From: an uncultured Verrucomicrobiales bacterium
GTDB taxonomy: Bacteria; Verrucomicrobiota; Verrucomicrobiia; Verrucomicrobiales; Akkermansiaceae
DNA: 63,438 nt
Direction of reading: 5' to 3'
Assembly (NCBI GenBank): GCA_937930235.1
Contig: CALGLJ010000094.1
Span: 1 to 63,438 of the forward strand
This document shows positions 7,968 through 17,324 of this stretch, in pieces. The notes beneath the pieces are model-generated. The model saw only the letters and a list, made by a program, of their open reading frames with translations. It did no database searches and had not been told where the DNA came from. The translations under genes were made by a program, and so were the position numbers. Each line of letters starts with the position of its first letter. The first letter of the stretch is position 1.

Positions 7968-10412
7968 TCACCAAGCTTTGTTCCCATCTTGATCAAAAGG
8001 CAACCAGACTAAGGAAACGGCTCTGACATCGATATCCTTTTTGTATGGTTTAATCGATTCCGGTTCGAGTTCAGTTTGGTCTCCATCAAATTTGCTCTCC
8101 AGCTCCAGAATCTCTTCTGCAAGCTCCGCCTCCAATTCCGCAATGTCATTTTCGACGTGTTTAATTCGATCTTCGGCAATCCCGACATCCCGACGCTGCT
8201 TGAAAGCACGAGTCGCACTTGAAACCGAAGATCGACGAGATTTACGGCCACCTAACAGACCGCCTAAAAGACCGCCAAGGACAGATGCTCCAGCTTGCCA
8301 AGTTGCACTAGATGCTTCCGACTCTTCTTTTTCCAAGGCCAACTGCGCACGTTCCAACTGGTCGGTCTTGGAACGCAATTTCGTCTCATAGCGATCGCGC
8401 AACTTCTCAACGGCTTCGTCTCGTTTCTCACGCCCCTTGATCGTAAGGCGAACGCGGAAATCTCCCTCCGTCTCTCCTAATTTTGAATACATTTTGTATA
8501 AAGGAGAATACATCAGTTTTACGCGCTCATTACGGTAGACCCAATCTGCAAATTCCTTTTCAACAGGTTTATAGTTGGCCGCATTCATGGCGTAGCCCGC
8601 CAGTTCTTCGAATCCAGCCCCCTGGCGCGGCTCATCATCGAGAGATTTTAAAGGCACCGAACATTCACAATCCGTATCCCAATCAATCCCTCCATCTTCA
8701 ATCGGGTTCGTGAAGCGGACGACTCGTGAACCATCGAGATCTGCCTTGCTCGATGAAAAATGAACTTCCGCCTCGCGAATGAGAGCCGGACGATATGTGA
8801 CATCATCTGCCTCTCCAGCAAATGGAACGAAGTATTCCGTCACCCCTTGTCCCACAATGGGACGCTCTCCTTTCGGTGGAGCGGAAGACGCTTGGCTCAT
8901 TGCCATCGGATTTCCTGGTGCGCCCACCTTTTTCGGAGCGCTGAACTGCTCTCGCTTGGGATCCATGAGAGCCTTAATCTTCGTCCGCGTCAACGGACCA
9001 CAGAGATAACTCATCACCCAGCGCACATGAAACATCGCAGGACCATCTTCGTGCACGTTATTCATCAAGAACACTCGTGAATCGAGACCAGAAAGGAGAT
9101 TCTCAATTTGCTTCCGGTCAAAGCTCGCTCCCTGTGAACTCGCCGCACCTTCTAAACCATCCAAAACTCGCGCCTTATCACGCTCGGTCTGGAGACGCCC
9201 CAACCACCACGTCCCCATGTTTGAAAGCGCCTTATAATCAAGATCGACAGGGTTTTGTGTCGCCACTAAGACCCCCAACCCGAAGGCCCGCGCCTGCTTT
9301 AACATCGTCATGAGCGGTTTCTTACTCGGAGGATTCGCCGACGGAGGGAGGTAGCCATAGATCTCATCCATATAGAGCAAAGCTCGTAGACTCGTCGTAC
9401 CACTCTGCATTCTCATCCAAGCCAACATCTGATTGAACAAGAGTGAAACGAAGAACATCCGCTCGCTATCACTCAAATGAGCAATGGAAAAAATAGAAAT
9501 TCTCGGTTTTCCATCGTCCGTATACATCATCCGCTGGACATCCAATGGAGGACCTTCGAGCCAGGTCGAAAATCCCGGACTCGCAAGGAGGGCGTTAAAT
9601 TTCAGCGCTAATTTCTGCCGTTCCTTCTGATTTAGAAAAGATTCCAGATCAATAATGCCAACCTTCCCGAAAGGCGGTTTCTGAATATTTCGAATGAGCG
9701 ATTCTAAAGATAACGACTGCTCGTTCATCCAACAGTGATTAAAGATCGAGCTCAGCAAAATCGCCTCCTGAGACTGAATCGGATCAGCATCGACCCCCAC
9801 TAATGAAAGAAGAGATGAGACCGTCGACTCGATCCGCTCACCCAGAAGTTCCCCATCGTCCAACACTTCAAAAGGAGGCGCTTCAAGAGAGCTTAAAATC
9901 GAGACCGGGATGCCAGCCTTACTTCCGGGAGTGAAAATATTAATATCAACCTTCTCTTTCAATTGACGCACCCGATCAGGTGATTGATGCCAGTCCCCAA
10001 TTCCTTTTTCCCACATTTTCGCGGTTTTCTCAGCAAAGTCATCAGGCGAGATCCCTTTTTTGCGCGCATCGTCTTCGTTGACCCAAGGACGGAAATCAGA
10101 AGCTTCGAAATCAGGGAACGTCAGAAGGAGATTAGAAATATCGCCTTTTGGATCGATCACGATGGCAGGGATATGATCCATTGCCGCCTCTTCTAACAGC
10201 GAGATACAAAGCCCGGTCTTCCCCGAGCCCGTCATGCCCAGAACAACCCCATGCGTCACCAGATCTTTTGAATCATAGAGCAGCAGGTCATCGGTCACCT
10301 TTTTCTCCGCAATATCGTATTCTTTTCCGAGGTAAAAGGAGCCTAACTTTTCATAATCGGGAACGATCTCTGACATGAACGCTAATATATGGGGAGAATT
10401 TAGATTTTCCAT
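7968..10412 (-). CDS. HerA-like / DUF853 family ATP-binding protein
   Basis: Walker A GMTGSGKTGLC, VIDPKGDISNLLLTFP, Walker B-like RALLYMDEIYGYLPP, ARAFGLGVLVATQNPVDLDYKALSN; start may be the internal ATG at 10376. Confidence 0.88.
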   Translation of the reverse strand: MENLNSPHILAFMSEIVPDYEKLGSFYLGKEYDIAEKKVTDDLLLYDSKDLVTHGVVLGMTGSGKTGLCISLLEEAAMDHIPAIVIDPKGDISNLLLTFPDFEASDFRPWVNEDDARKKGISPDDFAEKTAKMWEKGIGDWHQSPDRVRQLKEKVDINIFTPGSKAGIPVSILSSLEAPPFEVLDDGELLGERIESTVSSLLSLVGVDADPIQSQEAILLSSIFNHCWMNEQSLSLESLIRNIQKPPFGKVGIIDLESFLNQKERQKLALKFNALLASPGFSTWLEGPPLDVQRMMYTDDGKPRISIFSIAHLSDSERMFFVSLLFNQMLAWMRMQSGTTSLRALLYMDEIYGYLPPSANPPSKKPLMTMLKQARAFGLGVLVATQNPVDLDYKALSNMGTWWLGRLQTERDKARVLDGLEGAASSQGASFDRKQIENLLSGLDSRVFLMNNVHEDGPAMFHVRWVMSYLCGPLTRTKIKALMDPKREQFSAPKKVGAPGNPMAMSQASSAPPKGERPIVGQGVTEYFVPFAGEADDVTYRPALIREAEVHFSSSKADLDGSRVVRFTNPIEDGGIDWDTDCECSVPLKSLDDEPRQGAGFEELAGYAMNAANYKPVEKEFADWVYRNERVKLMYSPLYKMYSKLGETEGDFRVRLTIKGREKRDEAVEKLRDRYETKLRSKTDQLERAQLALEKEESEASSATWQAGASVLGGLLGGLLGGRKSRRSSVSSATRAFKQRRDVGIAEDRIKHVENDIAELEAELAEEILELESKFDGDQTELEPESIKPYKKDIDVRAVSLVWLPFDQDGNKAW

Positions 10413-10440
10413 AGACTAAAATTAGATTTAGCTCATTGCA

Positions 10441-11517
10441 GTGAACCTTTCCCCTCCTCGCGCCTGGGCTGAGATTGATCTCTCCGCATTGCGACACAAT
10501 CTCCAAGTCGCTCGCTCGACCTCGGGCAAGGAAGTCATGGCCGTCATCAAAGCCGGAGCATACGGTCACGGACTCGAAGAAACCGCAAAAGCTCTCGATC
10601 ATGAAGGCCTCCCCTTTTTCGGAGTAGCGAATGCCGGAGAAGCTCGTCGCCTGTTCAACGCGAACATTCAAACTACCCCCTATATTTTAGGGGCTACTCT
10701 TCCCTCCGAACGAGAAGAAATCACGGCCCGTGGTTGGACCCCTTGCCTGTGCTCTCTTGATGAAATAGATCACTTCAATGCTCTGGGTCCGGTGAAGGCT
10801 CACCTCGCGCTCGATACTGGAATGGGTCGAGGAGGCTTCCTCCCCGAACAAATCCCGCTCGCACTACAAAAACTCGCGAAATGTCCAAACATCACCATCA
10901 CTGGAGTGGGATCTCACCTGCCAGTTGCCGATGAAGACCCTCATTTCACCCGTTCGCAATTCGAGCTTTTCGATTCCCTCATTACCCAGATTCCTCAAAC
11001 CGCGACTCCATTCCATATTCATCTCGGAAACTCCGCTGGCTTACTCGATTTCAATAGCCACACAACCAATCTCGTCCGCCCCGGACTCATGATCTATGGC
11101 ATCTCCCCTCTGGCTTCTCATCAGGAAAAATTACGCCCAGTCATGACCCTCAAAACTCGGATCTCACTGATACACGATCTCCCGAAAGGACACGGTGTCT
11201 CTTACGGCCGCACTCTTTTAAAAAGAGACACCCGTGCCGCAATTCTCGGCATTGGATACGGAGATGGCTATCCTCGTTCTCTTTCAGAACAAAACGCACA
11301 TGTCATGATCCGGGGACATCAATGCCCTCTTCTCGGACGGGTCACCATGGATCAGATCATCGTCGATGTCACCGATCTTCCGACATGTCAAACTGGGGAT
11401 GCAGTCATCCTCTTCGGCCCTGATTTGCTCGTATCAAATCTCGCTGCGAAGGCCGGAACAATCGCCTGGGAACTCCTCACTCAAATCACCCCAAGAGTCC
11501 AAAGGAACTACCGATAA
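10441..11517 (+). CDS. alr: Alanine racemase (GTG start)
   Basis: RAWAEIDLSALRHNL, AVIKAGAYGHG (PLP lysine), GVSYGRTLLKRDTRAAILGIGYGDGYPR, LGRVTMDQIIVDVTD. Confidence 0.95.
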   Translation: MNLSPPRAWAEIDLSALRHNLQVARSTSGKEVMAVIKAGAYGHGLEETAKALDHEGLPFFGVANAGEARRLFNANIQTTPYILGATLPSEREEITARGWTPCLCSLDEIDHFNALGPVKAHLALDTGMGRGGFLPEQIPLALQKLAKCPNITITGVGSHLPVADEDPHFTRSQFELFDSLITQIPQTATPFHIHLGNSAGLLDFNSHTTNLVRPGLMIYGISPLASHQEKLRPVMTLKTRISLIHDLPKGHGVSYGRTLLKRDTRAAILGIGYGDGYPRSLSEQNAHVMIRGHQCPLLGRVTMDQIIVDVTDLPTCQTGDAVILFGPDLLVSNLAAKAGTIAWELLTQITPRVQRNYR

Positions 11518-11546
11518 AAAAACGACCTCGACTGTCGCCGAGGTCG
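11515..11546 (-). terminator. Rho-independent terminator for the minus-strand YHS-like gene
   Basis: 8-bp stem CGACCTCG/CGAGGTCG at 11523-11546; plus-strand A-run before it is a T-run on the minus strand. Confidence 0.7.
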
Positions 11547-11579
11547 CAGAAAAAAATAATATCAAGGAGGTGAGAAAAT

Positions 11580-12035
11580 CTATTTTTTACCCGCCATCTC
11601 TTTTTCCTTGGCCATCATCGCCACTTTCCACTTCATATCTGCGGCCGCAACATTTTCCTTAAGATTCTTTTTGAATTTCATTTCAAGGTCTTTGCTCGCA
11701 TTCAAGAAGATACGTCCTTCATGCACCATGAAGACCGTCGGGTCCGCATCAGCAGCTTTCCCTTTAGAGATACAGAATGCACACTTCCCGTCATAGGCAG
11801 GAAGAAACTTCTTTGGCTCTCCGGTAAATGCTTTCATCGCATCAGCATTGACGAAATAATACATTTGCCCCTCATGGCTCACTTTAAATTTCTCCGTTCC
11901 TTTGACTGCTTTACCCGCAGCAATATAGCAGACCGGACAGTATCCACTCAGCGCTGCTTTCTTATCCATCGCCTGAGCAGAGACAGTCATAAAAAGAGCA
12001 AAAAGGCTAGTCAGTAAATAACGAGATGTTTTCAT
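11580..12035 (-). CDS. Secreted YHS-like protein with two CxxC motifs
   Basis: Signal peptide; CPVCYIAAGKAV...YYFVNADAMKAF and CAFCISKGKAADADPTVF...FLNASKDLEMKF. Confidence 0.6.
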   Translation of the reverse strand: MKTSRYLLTSLFALFMTVSAQAMDKKAALSGYCPVCYIAAGKAVKGTEKFKVSHEGQMYYFVNADAMKAFTGEPKKFLPAYDGKCAFCISKGKAADADPTVFMVHEGRIFLNASKDLEMKFKKNLKENVAAADMKWKVAMMAKEKEMAGKK

Positions 12036-12163
12036 ATTTTATAGATTTTGTTTTAGTAAAGCACCACGTCAAATCGCGGCATCACAAGGGAGATGCTTCG
12101 CGCTTTTAAACTATTCCTACAAAAAAATTCCCTCTCAACTGCAATATTAGAATTGCTTATGTA

Positions 12164-13060
12164 TCATGATTCACTGAGTCCCTGCAAATGAGCCAAGGAA
12201 GTTCCGCAACACCCTCCCAAGACCTGAACTGAATGCTCTCGATGAAGACGGAGCATTGCGGAGAGCCATGAGGACAGTGAATCTGCTTGCGTCTCGCTAG
12301 CACCATCCAGTGAGGTCACATCTTTTGAAGAAGCATTCGCTTGAATCCCAATCAACCGATCAAGCGCCTTATCCTGATAGGCGTTCAGAATAAATTGTGG
12401 ATGAGTGCAATTCACGTAATAGCCTACCGGAGCGGCCATTTGATCCACCCGCTCCATGGCTTCTTCTAAAGGAGTCCCATCAAGGACCTTCCCATCTTGT
12501 CCCGTACAGAAACTGATGATGAACGGCTTTCCCGTCGCCCTCATCGCGCGGGCTACTCCGATCGCTTCTTCTACCGAGGGAAGTGTTTGTGACTGCAAAA
12601 AGTCGGCCTCGGTTGCAGCGAGTTCTTCAATCTGTGGAGTATGAAACTGCTCGGCCGCGTCCGCATCAGGAGCAAGTTCAGGACGATAGCAATCATTCTG
12701 AGGTCCCGTTAAAGCACCGATTAAAATATCAGCCTCACTCGCAAACTCCTGGCGCACTCCCAGAAGGTAATTTACGGCATCAGTATTAATCGTCTCAGGG
12801 ACTCGAGCTTCGGCTACCCGCTTCGCATCCAAACGCCAAGTAGGAGCCGTCATCAGGATCGGCAAATTCGCATCCCGTGCCACCTCCAAATATTCCTGAT
12901 AAAGACGAGTCATGATCGCCCGAGACTCTTCCGGTCCATAAATCAGCGGAGTGTTATAAAGAGTCTCGTGTAGAGTCACCTTAGAATCACGCCGTAATCG
13001 CTCCGCAATGGCAGCCTCCGCTAAAATTTTAGGATGGGACTCAAGTAATTGACGAAGCAT
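12164..13060 (-). CDS. Homocysteine S-methyltransferase family protein
   Basis: PILMTAPTWRLDAKR, FIISFCTGQDGKVLDGTPL, NCTHPQFI, zinc-site VLGGCCGTSLAHL. Confidence 0.88.
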   Translation of the reverse strand: MLRQLLESHPKILAEAAIAERLRRDSKVTLHETLYNTPLIYGPEESRAIMTRLYQEYLEVARDANLPILMTAPTWRLDAKRVAEARVPETINTDAVNYLLGVRQEFASEADILIGALTGPQNDCYRPELAPDADAAEQFHTPQIEELAATEADFLQSQTLPSVEEAIGVARAMRATGKPFIISFCTGQDGKVLDGTPLEEAMERVDQMAAPVGYYVNCTHPQFILNAYQDKALDRLIGIQANASSKDVTSLDGASETQADSLSSWLSAMLRLHREHSVQVLGGCCGTSLAHLQGLSES

Positions 13061-13099
13061 GGCTCAGCTCTACGCTCTTTACTCGTCGAATACGACCTC

Positions 13100-14524
13100 T
13101 CAATCACAGAATGACGTAATCAACCTCGCCCCAACGTTGCGGATATTCTCTAGCAGCGATTGAAACACCTCCCCAGTCACATAGGGACTAATGATCGTAC
13201 TGCGAAGATACACCTGCTGATGTTTCTCCATTTGCACGAGATAAAACTCTCCACCTTTGATGACCTCACTGCGCACCTTTTCATTGAGTTCGTTCAATAA
13301 GCCACTCTCTACCTTCTCAGGCACGTAACGATAACAGAGAATGTTTGATTCGGGTTTCAGGAAGAGCTCAAAATCTGGCGCATCCTGAACGATGGATGCA
13401 AACTCTCGCGTCCTCGCCATCATGTGATCGATATACTCTTCAAAGAGTCCTTCTCGGCCTGCCCGAAGAGCCGTGTAAGCTCGTAAACCCAACATCGGGC
13501 GCGTACACTCAAGGGTTCTTTTTGCTAAATCCCACCATTCTCTCGTTTCCTCTTTACTCCAGAGATAGTCGGCCTTTTGAGCGAAAGTCTGGTAAGAGTC
13601 ATCTTCCTTTTTAAAAAGCACTGCGGTGAGCAAACCGGAACTCAAAAGCATCTTATGAAAATCCACCACGATGGAATCAGCTCGCCCGATTCCCTTCAAC
13701 AAAGGGCTCATTTTTTTGGAAAAAACAAACGCTCCAGAATGCGCCGCATCCACATGAAACCAAAGCCCCTCATGTTCACAAAGATCTGCCAACTCGTCTA
13801 AGGGATCAATTCTCCCGGTCGCAGTGGACCCCGCACTTCCAATCAATCCTAGAACCTGTATTCCTCTCGCCCGTGCCGAAACGAGAGCCTCTCGTGCCGC
13901 ATCCGCGCGCATCCGGTATTCGTCATCCACACTCACGGCAATGACTCCCTCATCTCCCCACCCCATCATCTTCACCGCACGGGACACACAATAGTGAGCC
14001 TCCTCAGAAACCAAGACCGCGTAACGGCACTCATGCGAACCAGAATCCCACGATTCTGTCATCTTCTGCCGCATCGCCAGCAATGCGGTGAGATTCCCTA
14101 ATGAGCCTCCAGAAGTGAGCACTCCCCCTGCTCCAGATGGTAATCCAAAGCGTTTTACTAAATCCATCATCACCACCCTTTCCATTGGGATGGAAGGATT
14201 CCCCACTTCAAAAATTCCACTCCCTGTATCCAAAAAACAGCCAACCAAATCCATCACCGCCACCTCTGGCAAAACCGGTCCCACTTGATGGCCCAAATTC
14301 CGGGGATGGTGCACGCGAAACGCCTGCTCGATGACATCATTCACAAAATCATCCCCCTGATAGTGATCCCAACGCTCAAAAGCCTTCTCTGGAGATTCTC
14401 CCGAACGCACCGGAACATCTCCCGCCTGCCCCTGAGCAAATGCATCGGCCAGCCGGTCAACAGCTTCATGCGCCCGAGTTCGAAAAAGTTCAGAATCAAA
14501 AGCCTCTTCCATCATTTCCCACAT
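13100..14524 (-). CDS. PLP-dependent decarboxylase (group II, aromatic amino acid decarboxylase-like)
   Basis: GVLTSGGSLGNLTALLAMR, WFHVDAAHSGAFVFS, SIVVDFHKMLLSSGLLTAVLFKK. Confidence 0.88.
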   Translation of the reverse strand: MWEMMEEAFDSELFRTRAHEAVDRLADAFAQGQAGDVPVRSGESPEKAFERWDHYQGDDFVNDVIEQAFRVHHPRNLGHQVGPVLPEVAVMDLVGCFLDTGSGIFEVGNPSIPMERVVMMDLVKRFGLPSGAGGVLTSGGSLGNLTALLAMRQKMTESWDSGSHECRYAVLVSEEAHYCVSRAVKMMGWGDEGVIAVSVDDEYRMRADAAREALVSARARGIQVLGLIGSAGSTATGRIDPLDELADLCEHEGLWFHVDAAHSGAFVFSKKMSPLLKGIGRADSIVVDFHKMLLSSGLLTAVLFKKEDDSYQTFAQKADYLWSKEETREWWDLAKRTLECTRPMLGLRAYTALRAGREGLFEEYIDHMMARTREFASIVQDAPDFELFLKPESNILCYRYVPEKVESGLLNELNEKVRSEVIKGGEFYLVQMEKHQQVYLRSTIISPYVTGEVFQSLLENIRNVGARLITSFCD

Positions 14525-14653
14525 CCATACCGAAATTCATCGCTCAGTCTCGCAAAAAAATGACCTTCTCTCCGCCTTTCCCCTCAAAAATGCTCAAAGA
14601 AGCGTCTCTCCTCTTGCCATTTTCCTCAGAAGCACTAAATAAACCCCGCGCCG

Positions 14654-14730
14654 CGCTCATAGCTCAACTGGATAGAGCAACGCACTTCTAATGCGTAGGT
14701 TGCAGGTTCGAGTCCTGCTGAGCGTGCCAT
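14654..14730 (+). tRNA. tRNA-Arg (anticodon UCU), CCA encoded
   Basis: Cloverleaf by hand: acceptor GCGCTCA/TGAGCGT, anticodon stem ACGCA-CTTCTAA-TGCGT (anticodon TCT), GGTTCGAGTCC T-arm, 3' CCA. Confidence 0.95.
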
Positions 14731-14747
14731 TCTTAATTTTCTCTTTC

Positions 14748-15317
14748 ATGTTTATCGTTTTTGAAGGCATCGACGGCACGGGGAAATCCACTCAAGTTCA
14801 GATGCTCGCAGCGGCTCTGCAAAAAAAAGGCCATGAGGTCATCACCTCGAAAGAACCGACGGACGGCCCCTATGGAAAACGTCTCCGAGACTCGGCCGAA
14901 ACCGGACGCCTTTCTCCGCAAGATGAACTCGACCTCTTCCACCTCGACCGAAAAGAACATGTCACGGAGTTGATCAACCCCGCTCTGGAACGTGGAGCCA
15001 CCATCATCCTAGACCGCTATTATTTTTCCACGATGGCTTATCAAGGGATCAGAGGATTTGACCCGCAGGAGATTCGCCAAATCAACGAAGCATTTGCCCC
15101 CCAGCCTCATCACGTTTTTATTCTGGAGGTTCCCATCGATACCGCCTTAACCAGAATCGGAGGGCGTGATGGTCAGGCTAACGAATTCGAACAACGCGAA
15201 TTTCTCGAAAAATGTCATGAAATCTTCGCCGCCCTGCCCGATGACTTCATTACCCGAATCGACGCAAGCCAATCTCCCGAAGAGGTCCATGCCGCGATCC
15301 TAGCGAAACTGCCGTAA
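14748..15317 (+). CDS. tmk: Thymidylate kinase
   Basis: MFIVFEGIDGTGKSTQ P-loop, LDRYYFSTMAYQG; start set at the internal ATG downstream of the tRNA. Confidence 0.93.
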   Translation: MFIVFEGIDGTGKSTQVQMLAAALQKKGHEVITSKEPTDGPYGKRLRDSAETGRLSPQDELDLFHLDRKEHVTELINPALERGATIILDRYYFSTMAYQGIRGFDPQEIRQINEAFAPQPHHVFILEVPIDTALTRIGGRDGQANEFEQREFLEKCHEIFAALPDDFITRIDASQSPEEVHAAILAKLP

Positions 15318-15506
15318 TGCGGCTTGATAGAGATAATCTTCCGACGCCAGTCGCGCTACCAGCTTCTCCTCATCCAGGCCATGGGTCTTACAGAGATCAT
15401 CCAGAGACTCCGCATGGTTTCGTAATTCCGTATTCACCAGCCCCACGAGTAAATGAGGATCCATTGTTTCAAAATTTGTTAAATTCACCTTCCCGGAGGA
15501 CATAGA
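15300..15506 (-). CDS. DUF4250-like small protein
   Basis: C-terminal part of the 15300-15656 ORF: MDPHLLVGLVNTELRNHAESLDDLCKTHGLDEEKLVARLASEDYLYQAALRQFR; start uncertain. Confidence 0.6.
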   Translation of the reverse strand, partial: SMSSGKVNLTNFETMDPHLLVGLVNTELRNHAESLDDLCKTHGLDEEKLVARLASEDYLYQAALRQFR

Positions 15507-15593
15507 TTCGAAATCGCATTGACACCAACGTCTTTTTCCGCAATCTCCGCCTCGCGGCGTCGGAAACGTCGTAACCCAACTGTAGGGACTCCT

Positions 15594-15863
15594 ATGAAAG
15601 CAGACATCCATCCTGATTACCATCCAGTCATCTTCCAAGACATGACGACTGGCCACCGCTATATTACCCGTTCAACCGCTAAGTCTGATAAGACTGAGGA
15701 AATTGACGGGGTAGAGCACTTCGTTATCTCTATGGGCCTCACGGCCGATTCTCACCCATTCTACACCGGAAAGTCCACCTTCGTGGATACCGAAGGTCGA
15801 ATCGACAAGTTCCAGAAGCGTTTCGGCTCAGTCCGTCGCGCCAAGAAACCTTCTCGCGGCTAA
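15594..15863 (+). CDS. rpmE2: 50S ribosomal protein L31, type B
   Basis: MKADIHPDYHPVIFQDMTTGHRYITRST...SHPFYTGKSTFVDTEGRIDKFQKRFG; lacks the Cys zinc ribbon. Confidence 0.95.
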   Translation: MKADIHPDYHPVIFQDMTTGHRYITRSTAKSDKTEEIDGVEHFVISMGLTADSHPFYTGKSTFVDTEGRIDKFQKRFGSVRRAKKPSRG

Positions 15864-15882
15864 TTTACAGAAATTTACCATT

Positions 15883-15933
15883 TCGCGCATTTCTGGCAGA
15901 CCCTCGTTTGCTTGGAAATGCGCGATTTTTTTT
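15883..15933 (+). terminator. Rho-independent terminator downstream of rpmE2
   Basis: 11-bp stem TCGCGCATTTC / GAAATGCGCGA followed by T8. Confidence 0.85.
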
Positions 15934-15968
15934 GATCAAGGACGTTCGGCACTTACCGGCACTGGAAG

Positions 15969-16649
15969 TCAGGGTTTCTGCCCTACGTAAATGGAAGCAA
16001 TCCCACCCGTGAGCGCATGCCAGCAGGTTTCATGGAGCCCTGCTTTATCGAAAAGATCTAACATCGCTTGGCCTTTTGGGAATTCACCGATGGAGCCTGC
16101 GAGATATTCGTAAGCCTGTCCCTCTCCCGTCAACGCTCCTGCAATTTTAGGAAGAACCTTATTGAGGTAAAATTCATACGGCTTGGCCAGCAAGCCATCC
16201 GGGGTCGAAAAATCGAGCACCAAAAGGTGCCCCCCTGTTTCAATCACCCGCGCCATCTCTCGCAAGGCATCTTGCCAATTCGCCATGTTGCGGAGTCCAA
16301 AGGCCACCGTCACCAAGTCAAATTCGGCATCTCCGAAAGGCAAATTCATGGCATCGGCCACCTGCGTTTCCTGCACGCCATTCCTCGTCGCATGCGACAG
16401 CATTTCGGGACAAAAATCTGTTCCAAGTAATTTGGCATCGGGGCAGCGTCGTTGGATTTCAAGCGCAAGATCTCCTGTGCCCGTCGCCACATCGAGGACC
16501 TTTTTCGGAGCCCACTCCTGAACAAGACGACCGACTTTCTTTCGCCACAAAATATCGGTTCCCGCACTTAACACATGATTGGTCAAGACATAGCGATCAG
16601 CAATCTTTGCAAATGCGCCCTTCACAAAACTGGGATCTTGTCCGCTCAT
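15969..16649 (-). CDS. ubiE: Ubiquinone/menaquinone biosynthesis C-methyltransferase
   Basis: AKIADRYVLTNHVLSAGTDILWRKK, VLDVATGTGDLALE, FGLRNMANWQDALREMARV. Confidence 0.93.
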   Translation of the reverse strand: MSGQDPSFVKGAFAKIADRYVLTNHVLSAGTDILWRKKVGRLVQEWAPKKVLDVATGTGDLALEIQRRCPDAKLLGTDFCPEMLSHATRNGVQETQVADAMNLPFGDAEFDLVTVAFGLRNMANWQDALREMARVIETGGHLLVLDFSTPDGLLAKPYEFYLNKVLPKIAGALTGEGQAYEYLAGSIGEFPKGQAMLDLFDKAGLHETCWHALTGGIASIYVGQKP

Positions 16650-17125
16650 GATGGTTCAGGAAGAATATCGATGTAAATACCGGGATCACTCCCCGGCACC
16701 TCGACCGCGCCGACGGCTTTTTCATAAAACTCACGCGGACCCACCCCACCGATAAAGCCATAGGCATATCCATTCTCACGCAGCGCTTCGAGACATTTGA
16801 ATAGCAGTGCTTTCCCCAGTCCCAAGCCACGCGCCTCTTCCGCAACCCCGGTTGGTCCAAAGTAAGCTTTCGCCGTCGTTTCATAACATGCAAATCCAAG
16901 CACCTTCCCCTCCCGAGTTGCGATAAAGCAAGAAAGTGGCTGGCGAGAAAAAGCAACCTGTACTTCACTCACCCATTTGGGAGAAAAATGTTCTCGCACA
17001 AAATCCTCCACCAGATGCTTCTCATAAGCTCCCGGCCTTCGGAGAATCACCCCGGACTCTTGCACCCGCTCATAAAGGCCCTTGCTATCCGGCAGGTCGT
17101 AGAGACGCACTAACATGTCGATCAT
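16646..17125 (-). CDS. GNAT family N-acetyltransferase
   Basis: GKVLGFACYETTAKAYFGPTGVAEEARGLGLGKALLFKCLEALRENGYAYGFIG acetyl-CoA binding motif. Confidence 0.85.
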   Translation of the reverse strand: MIDMLVRLYDLPDSKGLYERVQESGVILRRPGAYEKHLVEDFVREHFSPKWVSEVQVAFSRQPLSCFIATREGKVLGFACYETTAKAYFGPTGVAEEARGLGLGKALLFKCLEALRENGYAYGFIGGVGPREFYEKAVGAVEVPGSDPGIYIDILPEPS

Positions 17126-17324
17126 TTCACGCTGAACATCTACCTTCTTTAGGAAAATTCCAACCGAATATCTTAAAAATCAATCCTGCCATCAGTCTTC
17201 GATTGAGCCTTTTCTCGAAACCCTCTTCCCAACTCGCTAAAGCACAAAAGAAATCATTCGCTCTGAATCGCTTTCTCATTCCGAAACATCACTCTATCCT
17301 TACCTCCTTATCGAAGCTTCACTC

